Assembly (NCBI GenBank): GCA_902590465.1
Contig: CACIWX010000001.1
Span: 124,001-188,000 of the forward strand
Source: an uncultured Pelagibacteraceae bacterium
GTDB taxonomy: Bacteria > Pseudomonadota > Alphaproteobacteria > Pelagibacterales > Pelagibacteraceae
DNA length: 64,000 bases
Direction of reading: 5' to 3'
Shown here: piece after piece, positions 52,365-61,855 of the stretch
Numbering within the stretch: position 1 is the first letter of the stretch
Layout of the letters: each line of letters opens with the position of its first letter
Program-made: the position numbers and the translations under genes
The notes under the pieces: generated by a model
What the model was told of the DNA's origin: nothing
Seen by the model: only the letters and a program-made list of their open reading frames with translations
The model's database searches: none

Positions 52365-53261
52365 ATGAATAAAAAACTTAATTTTGCTGTTATTTTTAAT
52401 GCCAATGCAGCAGGTGGTAGAAAACTTAAGTTAATAAATAAGGTTATTTATCTTTTAGAAAAAAATCACCTTGTAGATCTTTTTAAAACTGAAAGCGAAG
52501 ATCATGCAAGGAATGTATTTAAAGAATTGTCTAATAAAAAATTTGATCGGTTAGTGTTTGCTGGTGGTGACGGAAGTGTTTGCTTTGGTATCAATGAAAT
52601 GTTTAAAAGTGATAATTTAAAAGACAAATTAGTTGGATACATACCTGCTGGCACTGCAAATATTTTACAAATAGAAACTCAAATTAAGAAAAAGGCGGAA
52701 GAGATTTACAACGTCCTCGTATCAGATAATCATAAGAAAATTTCATTAGCAAAAATAAATGATAGGTACTTTTTCTTGATGGCTGGTGTAGGTTTTGATT
52801 CTCGAATTGTTGAGTCCATAAATACTAATATTAAAAAGTATCTTGGAAAAGTAATTTTCGCTTTAAAAGGTTTTCAGCATTTTTTATTTTTAAAAAATAA
52901 TAAAATGGAGGTTGAGGTAGATAATGAAAAAATTATGGCTGATTGGATTTTATGTACTAATTCAAAATACTATGCTGGTCCCCATTCTATAACAAATGAT
53001 ACAAATATATTTGAAAACAGGATAGTGGCTTACATATTTAAAGACTTGACCAGAATAAAATTGCTTTATTATATTTGGTTGATTTTAACCAAGGGTGACT
53101 TAACTCCTGCAAAAAGTGTGATTAAAAAAGAATTGAACAATTTAAAAATAAATGGTGTAAACAATAAAGTTCTATCGCAGGTTGATGGTGAAAATTGTGG
53201 TTACGTAAACAGTCTTGAAATCCAAAAAACAGACAGATTTATAAATTTATTAGTTCCGTGA
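52365..53261 (+). CDS. diacylglycerol kinase/YegS family lipid kinase
   Basis: VIFNANAAGGRKLKL, FAGGDGSVCFGINEM, GYIPAGTANILQIE. Confidence 0.85.
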   Translation: MNKKLNFAVIFNANAAGGRKLKLINKVIYLLEKNHLVDLFKTESEDHARNVFKELSNKKFDRLVFAGGDGSVCFGINEMFKSDNLKDKLVGYIPAGTANILQIETQIKKKAEEIYNVLVSDNHKKISLAKINDRYFFLMAGVGFDSRIVESINTNIKKYLGKVIFALKGFQHFLFLKNNKMEVEVDNEKIMADWILCTNSKYYAGPHSITNDTNIFENRIVAYIFKDLTRIKLLYYIWLILTKGDLTPAKSVIKKELNNLKINGVNNKVLSQVDGENCGYVNSLEIQKTDRFINLLVP

Positions 53262-53364
53262 GATTTTCTAAATTTTTTTCAACTTTGAGTTTAAAAGATT
53301 TTTTTTAATTTCATTTGAAAAATTTTGTAGATTATTTTAGATTTTTCTTTTTTGGAGGAACAAT

Positions 53365-53562
53365 ATGAAAAGAAAGTTAAAAAAAAACGAAAAGAAAAAG
53401 AAAAAAATACTTAAATCAATCGATAAGCTTAAAAATAAGATAAGCACTAAACAAAAAAAACTATCAAAGATTGATCTAAGGATAGCTAGTATCGAGAAAA
53501 AAATCGCTGAAAAAAGAGCTAACAAAAATAAAGAACCTATCACAGCATCTTTAAATAATTAA
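53365..53562 (+). CDS. small lysine-rich protein, probable coiled coil
   Basis: 65 aa, 22 lysines, preceded by GGAGGA Shine-Dalgarno and followed by strong terminator. Confidence 0.7.
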   Translation: MKRKLKKNEKKKKKILKSIDKLKNKISTKQKKLSKIDLRIASIEKKIAEKRANKNKEPITASLNN

Positions 53563-53581
53563 TTTATAAATAAATTAAATG

Positions 53582-53604
53582 CCCCTGATTTAAAAAATCA
53601 GGGG
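53582..53604 (+). terminator. intrinsic terminator after the lysine-rich gene
   Basis: CCCCTGATTT-AAA-AAATCAGGGG then TTTATTTT. Confidence 0.9.
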
Positions 53605-53605
53605 T

Positions 53606-53950
53606 TTATTTTACATTTCCAAAGAGATTTAAAAGTATAACACCTGCTATAATTAAGATTAAACCTATAGTCCCATAAATATTTGGGGTTTGATTATATT
53701 TAAATATACCAAATAAAGTAACTGCGGTTATAGTTAAAGCGCCATAAGTTGCGTAAGTAAAACCAACTGGAATTATTGTCATTGCTTTTGAAATGCAAAA
53801 TAAACAAACCACAATACTTGTAACACAAAAAATTGTTGGGCTTATTTTTGAAAATCCCTCGGTTGTTTTTAAAAAACCATTTGAGGCAATCCCTGTGATA
53901 ATCGCTAAAGCAAGATATATATACCCTGATAGTAAAGTCATACTTTTCAT
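53606..53950 (-). CDS. SMR (EmrE-like) family membrane protein
   Basis: SGYIYLALAIITGIASNGFLKTTEGF and IPVGFTYATYGALTIT align with EmrE TM1 and TM3. Confidence 0.78.
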   Translation of the reverse strand: MKSMTLLSGYIYLALAIITGIASNGFLKTTEGFSKISPTIFCVTSIVVCLFCISKAMTIIPVGFTYATYGALTITAVTLFGIFKYNQTPNIYGTIGLILIIAGVILLNLFGNVK

Positions 53951-54892
53951 TTAAGCTTTTGCAAATTGACCACCCTCTTTATATCTCCATAACCATTTCT
54001 TCATTTCCTTTTCTACGTCTGACGGTTCAATTTTTAAATCTTTTAAAGTAAGATTGTTATTAGAAACTATATTATCAGCTTCTGATAAAATCTGACACTG
54101 ATCTTTTGTTAAGATTGGTGGAAAAGGTAAAAGGTCAGTAATAGCACTTTGAATTTTAGCAATTGGCATAGGCATAGGCACAACAAATCTTTTTTTATTT
54201 ATTGTCTTTAAGATTGATTTAACCATATCACCGAAACTGATTATTTTTGGTCCACCAATTTCATAAATTTTTCCCGCATTACCTTTTTGTTCAATTGCCT
54301 GAACTATAGCATCAGCAACATCTTCTACTAAAATAGGTTGGAATTTATAATTTATTCCAACGATTGGAATGACAGGCAAAATACTTAATTTTGAAAAAAG
54401 ATTTGTAAAATTATCTTCAGTTCCACAAACTACGCTTGGTCTTAATATCACTGTATCTTTAAAATTGTTCAAAGCTTTTACTTCACCTTGATATTTTGAT
54501 TTTTGATAAAGTGATTTTGAATTTTCATTGGCTCCGATGGCTGAAATATGAATAAATTTCTTTACGTCTGACTGAGAACATATTTTGGCAATTGCCTCGG
54601 GTATATTTGTATGAATATTATAAAATTTTTGTTTTCTTGTTTCATAAAGAATTCCGATTAAATTGATAACAATATCTGAATTTTTTATAGCTTCTTTAAG
54701 TTCTGAAAAATTGTTTGGGTTCCAATTCAATAGTTCTATTGCTCCTGGAGTGGCTTGAGTTTTTAAATAGCCTTTTTGAAAGGCTTTTCTTGTAGAAATG
54801 ATGCACCTGTAGTTCTTCTTGGTCAAATTCCTGACAAGATATCTTCCTATAAATCCACCACCACCTAAAATTGTGCAAATTTGATTTTTCAT
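53951..54892 (-). CDS. NAD-dependent epimerase/NDUFA9-like protein
   Basis: TILGGGGFIGRYLVRNL, SAIGANENSKSLYQKSKYQGE, ILRPSVVCGTEDNF. Confidence 0.85.
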   Translation of the reverse strand: MKNQICTILGGGGFIGRYLVRNLTKKNYRCIISTRKAFQKGYLKTQATPGAIELLNWNPNNFSELKEAIKNSDIVINLIGILYETRKQKFYNIHTNIPEAIAKICSQSDVKKFIHISAIGANENSKSLYQKSKYQGEVKALNNFKDTVILRPSVVCGTEDNFTNLFSKLSILPVIPIVGINYKFQPILVEDVADAIVQAIEQKGNAGKIYEIGGPKIISFGDMVKSILKTINKKRFVVPMPMPIAKIQSAITDLLPFPPILTKDQCQILSEADNIVSNNNLTLKDLKIEPSDVEKEMKKWLWRYKEGGQFAKA

Positions 54893-54912
54893 GGTATTTA
54901 GAACACTTATAT

Positions 54913-55536
54913 ATGAAAATAACTAAGTTTAAAGAGGACATAACTTCAGAAATAGCCAAATCATTTAAAAATAGTATTGCGATAGATACTGAGGCAACCG
55001 GCCTACAAATACCACAGCGAGACAAACTAAGCCTTATTCAGCTTTGCGATGAAAAAGATAATGTATTCATAATTCAACCTAATAAGAAAAACTTTAAAGC
55101 ACCAAATCTAGTTTCAGTTTTGGAAAATGAAAAAATTTTAAAAATTGGGCATTTTTTAAGATTTGATAAAAATGCTCTAGAGTTTTTTTTAAAATGTAAA
55201 ATCAAAAATATTTTTGATACTAAAATTGCTTCAAAAATTGTAAGAACATATACAGATAGTCATGGCTTAAAAAATCTTGTTCAGGAATTTTGCAACAAAT
55301 CTTTAGATAAACGACAAGGCAGCAGCGACTGGAATAAGGATTTAGATAAATTATCTGATAAGCAATTAGAGTATGCAGCCAATGATGTAATCTATTTGCA
55401 CAAAATAAAAAAAGAGTTAGAAATTATGCTTATCAGAGAAAATAGAATGGGAATATTTAAGAGCTGCTTAAATTTTTTAGATACAAGAGTGCAGCTAGAT
55501 CAGAGTGGATTTAACTTTGATATTTTTGAACACTAA
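54913..55536 (+). CDS. ribonuclease D-like 3'-5' exonuclease
   Basis: AIDTEATGLQIPQRDKLSLIQLCD, HFLRFDKNAL, DWNKDLDKLSDKQLEYAANDVIYLHKI; start trimmed. Confidence 0.88.
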   Translation: MKITKFKEDITSEIAKSFKNSIAIDTEATGLQIPQRDKLSLIQLCDEKDNVFIIQPNKKNFKAPNLVSVLENEKILKIGHFLRFDKNALEFFLKCKIKNIFDTKIASKIVRTYTDSHGLKNLVQEFCNKSLDKRQGSSDWNKDLDKLSDKQLEYAANDVIYLHKIKKELEIMLIRENRMGIFKSCLNFLDTRVQLDQSGFNFDIFEH

Positions 55537-56513
55537 TGAATAAAAAAAACTACATTTCACTGGCTAAACAAGCGGCAAACATTCAAATAAATGAATTAAA
55601 AAAAATAAAAAAAGTTTTTAACAATTCTTTTATAAAAGCAGTTGAATTAATTATAAATTGTAAGGGGAAAGTAATTTTTGCAGGAATTGGCAAATCTGGC
55701 TTAATAGCAAAAAAAATATCTGCTACTTTTTCAAGTATTGGTGTTCCAAGCTTTTTTTGTGATCCTGCCCAAGCTTTACATGGAGATATGGGTCAAATTG
55801 AAAAAAAAGATATTTTAATAATTTTTTCTTATTCTGGGAACACAATTGAATTAACTAATATGTTAAAATATGCAAATAGATATCGTATCAAAATTATTGG
55901 TGTAGCCTCAAAACCTGATAGTATTTTATTAAAAGCTAGTGACATAAAACTTACTTTGCCAAAAGTTAAAGAGGCAGATGCTACGGGCATGGTTCCTACC
56001 TCTAGTACTTCAATTACATTATTGCTTGGAGATTGTTTAGCAACAACAGTTATGTATAAAAAAAAATTTTCTAAAGAAAAATTTAAAATTTATCATCCTG
56101 GTGGAAATATCGGTAAATCATTACTTCTCGCAAAAGATATTATGGTAGTTGGGGAAAAAATGCCTGCTATTGACTATAAAAAAAGTTTTGAAGAGGCATT
56201 AAAAATTATGAATAAAAAAAAGTTAGGAATAGTTGTTATAAATAAAAAAAATTATATTGCTGGACTTATCACTGACGGAGACCTAAGGAGAGAACTAAAT
56301 AATTATTCTAAGAAAAATAATTTAAGTAAATTTATTAATAAAAAGCCTTTTGTTGTAAATGAGAACATGCCTGCTCAGAAGGCATTAGCTATTATGAATG
56401 AAAAGAAAATAACGAGTTTGCTTGTTGTTTCTGATAAAGATTTAAAAAAATCTCAAAAAAAATTAAAAGGTATAATTCACATACATTTTCTTTTGGAGGG
56501 AGGTGTTAATTGA
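55536..56513 (+). CDS. kdsD: arabinose-5-phosphate isomerase (KpsF/GutQ)
   Basis: SIS domain GIGKSGLIAKKISATFSSIG, HPGGNIGKSLL, two CBS domains. Confidence 0.92.
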   Translation: MNKKNYISLAKQAANIQINELKKIKKVFNNSFIKAVELIINCKGKVIFAGIGKSGLIAKKISATFSSIGVPSFFCDPAQALHGDMGQIEKKDILIIFSYSGNTIELTNMLKYANRYRIKIIGVASKPDSILLKASDIKLTLPKVKEADATGMVPTSSTSITLLLGDCLATTVMYKKKFSKEKFKIYHPGGNIGKSLLLAKDIMVVGEKMPAIDYKKSFEEALKIMNKKKLGIVVINKKNYIAGLITDGDLRRELNNYSKKNNLSKFINKKPFVVNENMPAQKALAIMNEKKITSLLVVSDKDLKKSQKKLKGIIHIHFLLEGGVN

Positions 56514-57115
56514 GTAATCGAAAAAGAAATCTACTATTAGTACAAGTCTCACTCGTATTGTTAGCGTTATTAATCGTTTTTTTAACTTACTTTCAAAACC
56601 AAAAATCTGAAAAAAGTGAGATACTATCAACGGAAGCAGAAAGAAAAATTAAAGAACTTATTTCTAAAAAAGACTCTGAAGGAGATGTTTTTTATAACAT
56701 TGAATACTCTGGGCTGGATCTTGCAGGAAATAGATATATTTTAAGATCTAAAGAAGCTGTTAACAATAAAGACAACATCGAGATAATAAATATGAAATAT
56801 GTAGATGCTTATTTTTATTTTAAAGATGGCACTGTGTTAAATGTTAAATCTGAAGAAGGAAAATATAACAATAAAACGTTAGATATGAATTTTTACAAAA
56901 ATGTAAAAGCAGACTATGATAAGAGTAAACTATTTGCTCAAAAAGCTGAATATTCTAATTCAAAAAGTTTTTTAGTAGTTTCTGAAGATGTAATTGTTGA
57001 AGATATAAGGGGCACAGTATTTGCAGATAGACTTATATTTGATATAAAAAAAAATACTCTTGATATTTTTTCTTCAAGTGATGATAAAGTTAACGCCTAT
57101 TTAGATATAAAATGA
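56510..57115 (+). CDS. lptC: LPS export protein LptC
   Basis: N-terminal TM helix, beta-strand rich DUF1239-like region, between kdsD and lptB. Confidence 0.72.
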   Translation: MSNRKRNLLLVQVSLVLLALLIVFLTYFQNQKSEKSEILSTEAERKIKELISKKDSEGDVFYNIEYSGLDLAGNRYILRSKEAVNNKDNIEIINMKYVDAYFYFKDGTVLNVKSEEGKYNNKTLDMNFYKNVKADYDKSKLFAQKAEYSNSKSFLVVSEDVIVEDIRGTVFADRLIFDIKKNTLDIFSSSDDKVNAYLDIK

Positions 57116-57867
57116 AAAAAGGTTTTAGAATTTTAAAATTTAAAAAAGATAAACCAATTTTTGAAATCAAAGATTTAAGTAAATCTTTTGATGGAAGACC
57201 AGTGTTAAAAAAATTATCACTTAAAGTTTTTCCAGGAGAATGTGTTGGGGTGCTCGGACCTAACGGGTGTGGAAAGACAACTCTATTTTCAATGTGTATT
57301 GGTGAGCAAAATATTGATAACGGTAAAATTATTTTAAATAGTAAATCAATTGAGGAAATTCCAATTCATTTAAGATCAAAAGAAGGTTTAGGTTATCTTC
57401 CCCAACAGAGAAGCGTTTTTAATATGTCGGTTTATGACAACATTATGGGTATTGCTCAAATTTCTATCAATGATGTGGAAAAACAAAAAAAGATCACTGA
57501 GAAACTTTTAGATGAATTCAATTTGCAACACTTAAGAACACTAAACGCATCAGTTTTATCTGGTGGGGAAATCAGACGACTTATGATGGCGAGGGTAATG
57601 ATTAATAATCCTAAAATTGTCTTATTAGACGAACCGCTTGCTGCTCTAGATCCGTTGGTAATACAAGACATACAAAAATATATTTTAAAAATTCAATCAA
57701 GCGGAACTGCGGTTCTTGTTACTGATCATAATGTAAAGAATTTATTTGATATTACTGATAGAAGCTATGTTTTAGGAGAGAATACAGTTATTGCAGAGGG
57801 AACTTCGAGAGAGTTACTTAAATCTTCAAAGGCTATAAAATATTATTTTGGATCTCAGTTTTCTTAA
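57112..57867 (+). CDS. lptB: LPS export ABC transporter ATPase
   Basis: GPNGCGKTTLFSMCIG, GLGYLPQQRSVFNMSVYDNI, LSGGEIRRLMMAR. Confidence 0.92.
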   Translation: MKKGFRILKFKKDKPIFEIKDLSKSFDGRPVLKKLSLKVFPGECVGVLGPNGCGKTTLFSMCIGEQNIDNGKIILNSKSIEEIPIHLRSKEGLGYLPQQRSVFNMSVYDNIMGIAQISINDVEKQKKITEKLLDEFNLQHLRTLNASVLSGGEIRRLMMARVMINNPKIVLLDEPLAALDPLVIQDIQKYILKIQSSGTAVLVTDHNVKNLFDITDRSYVLGENTVIAEGTSRELLKSSKAIKYYFGSQFS

Positions 57868-57872
57868 AAATA

Positions 57873-59222
57873 ATGTTTAAAAAAAAATTTAATTTAATAG
57901 TAAATAAAAAAATAAAACCCTTTAGCAAGAATATCACAGTAGACTCAGATAAATCATTATCAATAAGAAGTTTCTTGATAGGTTCAATTTGTCAGAATTC
58001 ATCTATAGCTAACAATGTTTTAGAATCAGACGATGTTAAAAGCACCATAAATGCATGTAAAAAACTAGGCGTAAAAATAAGTAAAATTAAATCAAAATCA
58101 TACAAAATATTTGGAAGAGGATTAGGTTCACTTGTTTCAAAAAGAAATATGGAAATTAATTTCGGTAACTCTGGAACATTAGCTAGATTGTTAATTGGAA
58201 TACTCTCAACTACACCTAATATAGAAATAAAGATTAAAGGGGATCACTCATTAAATAAAAGAAGTATGAAAAAATTAATTAATCTGATGTCAAAATTTGG
58301 TGCATTTTTTTTACCTTTAAATAAATTTACATTTCCACTTAAATTAATTTCTTCAAAAATGCCCGTTGGAATATCTTATAAAGCGGGTGTAAGTGCACAG
58401 TTAAAATCGGCTGTTATATTAGCAGGGCTTAATAGTTATGGTAATACAGAAATCATTGAAGAATTAAAATCGCGTGATCATACAGAAAACTTGTTATCGT
58501 CTAATACTAAAGCAATTAAAATTAATTATAAAAAAAGAAAAAAGAAAATAATCGTTTATGGCAAAAAACTTTTAAAGCCAAAAAATATTAAAATTTCTGG
58601 TGATCCCTCCAGTGCAGCTTTTTTTGTTGCTTTAGCTTTGCTTAATAAAAATTCATCACTAAGAATTAGAAATGTAGGTCTCAATCCAACTCGTATAGGG
58701 TTTTATGAAATTTTAAAAAAGAGTAAAGCAAAAATAAAATTCACAAATATTAAAAAAAACAATAATGAAAAAGTGGGGGATATTTTAATAAAAAGTTCTG
58801 AACTTAGATCAATTAAAGCCCCAAGTAGTTTCTATCCCCGTATGACAGATGAATATCCAATTTTATTTGTTGTTGCAGCTTTAACAAAAGGAATTTCAAT
58901 TTTTAATAACATAGGTGATTTAGCCTCAAAAGAGTCAAACCGTGTTTTGGAAATGCAGAAAATTTTAACACAAGTGGGTGTAAAAAGTATTTTTAATAAC
59001 AATCAACTAAAGATTTTTGGTAAGGGAGCTTTTGATGCGAGTAGAAAAAAAATTACTGTTCCTAATTTAGGCGACCATCGTATTTGCATGTCAGCATTTG
59101 TATTATCAATTTTAACTGGTGCAGAGGCAAGAATAAAAAATTTTGAAACAGTTTACACCTCTTCACCTTCTTTTTTAAAAATAATGAAATCAATAGGAGC
59201 AAAATTTGAATCTCAAAAATAA
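57873..59222 (+). CDS. aroA: 3-phosphoshikimate 1-carboxyvinyltransferase
   Basis: DKSLSIRSFLIGSI, NSGTLARLLIGIL, GDPSSAAFFVALALL, DHRICMSAFVL. Confidence 0.94.
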   Translation: MFKKKFNLIVNKKIKPFSKNITVDSDKSLSIRSFLIGSICQNSSIANNVLESDDVKSTINACKKLGVKISKIKSKSYKIFGRGLGSLVSKRNMEINFGNSGTLARLLIGILSTTPNIEIKIKGDHSLNKRSMKKLINLMSKFGAFFLPLNKFTFPLKLISSKMPVGISYKAGVSAQLKSAVILAGLNSYGNTEIIEELKSRDHTENLLSSNTKAIKINYKKRKKKIIVYGKKLLKPKNIKISGDPSSAAFFVALALLNKNSSLRIRNVGLNPTRIGFYEILKKSKAKIKFTNIKKNNNEKVGDILIKSSELRSIKAPSSFYPRMTDEYPILFVVAALTKGISIFNNIGDLASKESNRVLEMQKILTQVGVKSIFNNNQLKIFGKGAFDASRKKITVPNLGDHRICMSAFVLSILTGAEARIKNFETVYTSSPSFLKIMKSIGAKFESQK

Positions 59223-59862
59223 AAGTTTTAAGATAACTTGTGATGGAGGGGCTGCTACTGGGAAATCAACCGGAGCAAAATTAATCGCAAAAAAATATAA
59301 TCTAGCTTTTCTCTCAAGTGGCTTGCTTTATAGATATGCTAGTTATTTAATCATAAAGCATCGTCCCATTAGTAAATTTCAATTTATAAATAAAAAATTT
59401 AAAAACTTAAATTATAAAAAATTGAGTCAAATCAATTTACATTCGCAAAAAATATCTACGCAAAGCGCAGCTATTGCTAAAATCCTTCGAGTGAGAAATA
59501 TATTAAAAAAATATCAAAAAAACTTTTTAAAAAAAAATAAAGGATGTGTATTAGAAGGAAGAGATGCTTCCACAAAAATTTTACCGAGTTCTGATGTTAA
59601 ATTTTTTTTCGTTTGCAATTTAAATACTGCTGCAAAAAGAAGATATAAAGAATTAAAAAAAAACAACTCAAAAATTAATTTAAATAGTGTAAAAAAAGCT
59701 TTAAAATTAAGGAATATTTCTGACAAAAAAAGGAAACATAGCCCTTTAAAAATACATAAAAATGCTGTAGTGGTGGACACTTCCAAGTTAAGTAAACGTG
59801 CTATGGTAGATATTATGTCAAAGCATGTTGAAAGAGTAATAAAAAAAAAATATGGCAACTGA
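59206..59862 (+). CDS. cmk: cytidylate kinase
   Basis: ITCDGGAATGKSTGAKLIA, SSGLLYRYAS, LEGRDASTKILP. Confidence 0.9.
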   Translation: MNLKNKSFKITCDGGAATGKSTGAKLIAKKYNLAFLSSGLLYRYASYLIIKHRPISKFQFINKKFKNLNYKKLSQINLHSQKISTQSAAIAKILRVRNILKKYQKNFLKKNKGCVLEGRDASTKILPSSDVKFFFVCNLNTAAKRRYKELKKNNSKINLNSVKKALKLRNISDKKRKHSPLKIHKNAVVVDTSKLSKRAMVDIMSKHVERVIKKKYGN

Positions 59863-61573
59863 ACAACAAATAAAAAAAACTAGCCCTCTTCATGAGGAGT
59901 TCCAAAACCTATTAGATAAAGATTTTAAAGATCGTAAACTTAAAGAAAACGAAATAATAAAAGCCACAGTAACTGAAATTACTAAAAATTTTATAGTGGT
60001 CGACTGTAAGGCAAAAATGGAAGGGATGATTCCAATTGAAGAATTTAAAAATGATGATGAACTTTCTAAATTAAAAGTTGGTTCGCAAATCGATGTTTAT
60101 CTTGAAAGAATTGAAAGTTTTAAGGGAGAAATAATTATATCGAGAGATAAAGCAAGAAAAATGAAGGCCTGGAAAAAAATGGAGAAAGTTTTTGAGACGC
60201 AGGAAGAAATGACAGGATATATTACAGGTAAGATTAAAGGCGGCTTCATTGCTAACGTAGAAGGCTTACCATGTTTTATGCCTTCATCACAAATAGACGT
60301 GAGACCACTAAAAAAAATTGATCACTTAATGAACACTCCCGTAAAAGTAATAGCTACAAGAATAGACAAAAGTAGAGGCAATGTTTGTGTATCTAGAAGG
60401 GCTGTAATTGAAAAAAGTAAAAACGCTGAGATTGTTGAGGCTCTTAAAAATATTAAAGAAGGTGATATCGTCAATGACGCTATAGTAAAAGCAACTACTG
60501 ACTGGGGAATATTTTTGGATATAAATGGAATTGATGCACTTTTACATGTTTCAGATCTAAGTCATGGTAGAGTAAAGAAACCAGGTGACTTGGTTTCAAT
60601 AGGACAAAAAATTAAAGTTAAAATTACAAAAATTGACGAAAAAACTAATCGTGTATCCGCATCAGTCAAGGCTCTTACGGAAGATCCCTATGATAGTATT
60701 GAAAAGAAATATAAAATTGGAGAAATTTATGAGGGAACTGTAACAAAAATAATGGATTACGGATGTTTTGTAAAAATTGAGGAAGGTATAGAAGGTTTAA
60801 TACACAATTCAGAATTAGATTGGTCTAACAGAAATATTAATCCAAGTAAAATTCTATCCGTTTCTCAAAAAATAAAGTTTAAAATTGTAAATATAGAAAA
60901 ATCATCAAAAAGAATATCTCTTTCATACAAGGCCACATTGGAAAATCCGTGGGAAAAAATTAAAAATCAAATTGATAAGGAAACTAAAATTAAAATTAAA
61001 AATATCACAGATAAGGCAATATTTGGAGAACTAATAGACTCAAAGTTATCAGGAATGCTACATTATAAAGAAATATCTTATCAAGAGAACATTGATGACT
61101 TAAAAAAATTCAAAAAAAATGAAATAATTACTGTTAAGATTTTAGAAATCAAAGATGAAAAAATTAGATTTTCTAAAAGAGCTCTAGAAAAAGATCCTTT
61201 AGATTGGTTTAAAGAAAACAAGAAAAAAGTTGGAAGCATAATTACCACTAGAGTTCATGAAGTTTTAAAATCAGGAGTAAAAGTTTCAATTGATAAAGAT
61301 AAAAAACTGATTGTAGCCATAAAAAAATCTGACTTAGCAAAAGATGCGGCTGATGCAAGACCAGAGGTTTTTTCACCAGGTAATGCTTTGGACGCCAAAA
61401 TTACAGAACTAGATACACAAAATAGAAGAGTAAAACTAAGCGTAAAAGCTGCTCAAATAGATGAGGAAAAATCTTTAATAGCTAAATTTGGTGAAGGCGC
61501 TACAAAATCAGGTGCTACACTTAAAGGTATTTTTGAAAAAGCAATTGGGAAGAAAGCTAAAAAAAAAAAATAA
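59852..61573 (+). CDS. rpsA: 30S ribosomal protein S1
   Basis: Multiple S1 repeats; FVVDCKAKMEGMIPIEEF-like start, downstream of cmk. Confidence 0.96.
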   Translation: MATEQQIKKTSPLHEEFQNLLDKDFKDRKLKENEIIKATVTEITKNFIVVDCKAKMEGMIPIEEFKNDDELSKLKVGSQIDVYLERIESFKGEIIISRDKARKMKAWKKMEKVFETQEEMTGYITGKIKGGFIANVEGLPCFMPSSQIDVRPLKKIDHLMNTPVKVIATRIDKSRGNVCVSRRAVIEKSKNAEIVEALKNIKEGDIVNDAIVKATTDWGIFLDINGIDALLHVSDLSHGRVKKPGDLVSIGQKIKVKITKIDEKTNRVSASVKALTEDPYDSIEKKYKIGEIYEGTVTKIMDYGCFVKIEEGIEGLIHNSELDWSNRNINPSKILSVSQKIKFKIVNIEKSSKRISLSYKATLENPWEKIKNQIDKETKIKIKNITDKAIFGELIDSKLSGMLHYKEISYQENIDDLKKFKKNEIITVKILEIKDEKIRFSKRALEKDPLDWFKENKKKVGSIITTRVHEVLKSGVKVSIDKDKKLIVAIKKSDLAKDAADARPEVFSPGNALDAKITELDTQNRRVKLSVKAAQIDEEKSLIAKFGEGATKSGATLKGIFEKAIGKKAKKKK

Positions 61574-61855
61574 TTGTCAAGACCAAAGTTAATTAAACTC
61601 CTTAAAGAAAAAAACCCTACGCTCAACCAATCTGAATTGAACCAAATAATTGATATATTTTCACAAAATATTTCAGATGCCTTAAAAAAAGGAAATTCTG
61701 TAGAAATTCGAGGATTAGGTCGTTGGAAAACTAAAAAATTAAAAGAAAATTTTAATGCAAGAAATCCAGCTACTAACGAGTTAATTTATAAGCCAGAACG
61801 TGTTAAAGTTAGATTTAAAGCATCGAAAAAATTGAATAAAATAATAAACGAATGA
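61574..61855 (+). CDS. ihfB: integration host factor subunit beta (TTG start)
   Basis: HU/IHF fold, VEIRGLGRWKTKKLKENFNARNPATNE. Confidence 0.85.
   Translation: MSRPKLIKLLKEKNPTLNQSELNQIIDIFSQNISDALKKGNSVEIRGLGRWKTKKLKENFNARNPATNELIYKPERVKVRFKASKKLNKIINE

Noticed and set aside
53262-53364. TTTGAAAAATTTTGTAGA as a Pho box for the lysine-rich gene
   Set aside because: Half-site spacing is off by one and the region is nearly all A/T.
53337-53543. 68-aa very hydrophobic ORF antisense to the lysine-rich gene
   Set aside because: F/L richness is the mirror of AAA-rich lysine codons; the plus strand has the SD and terminator.
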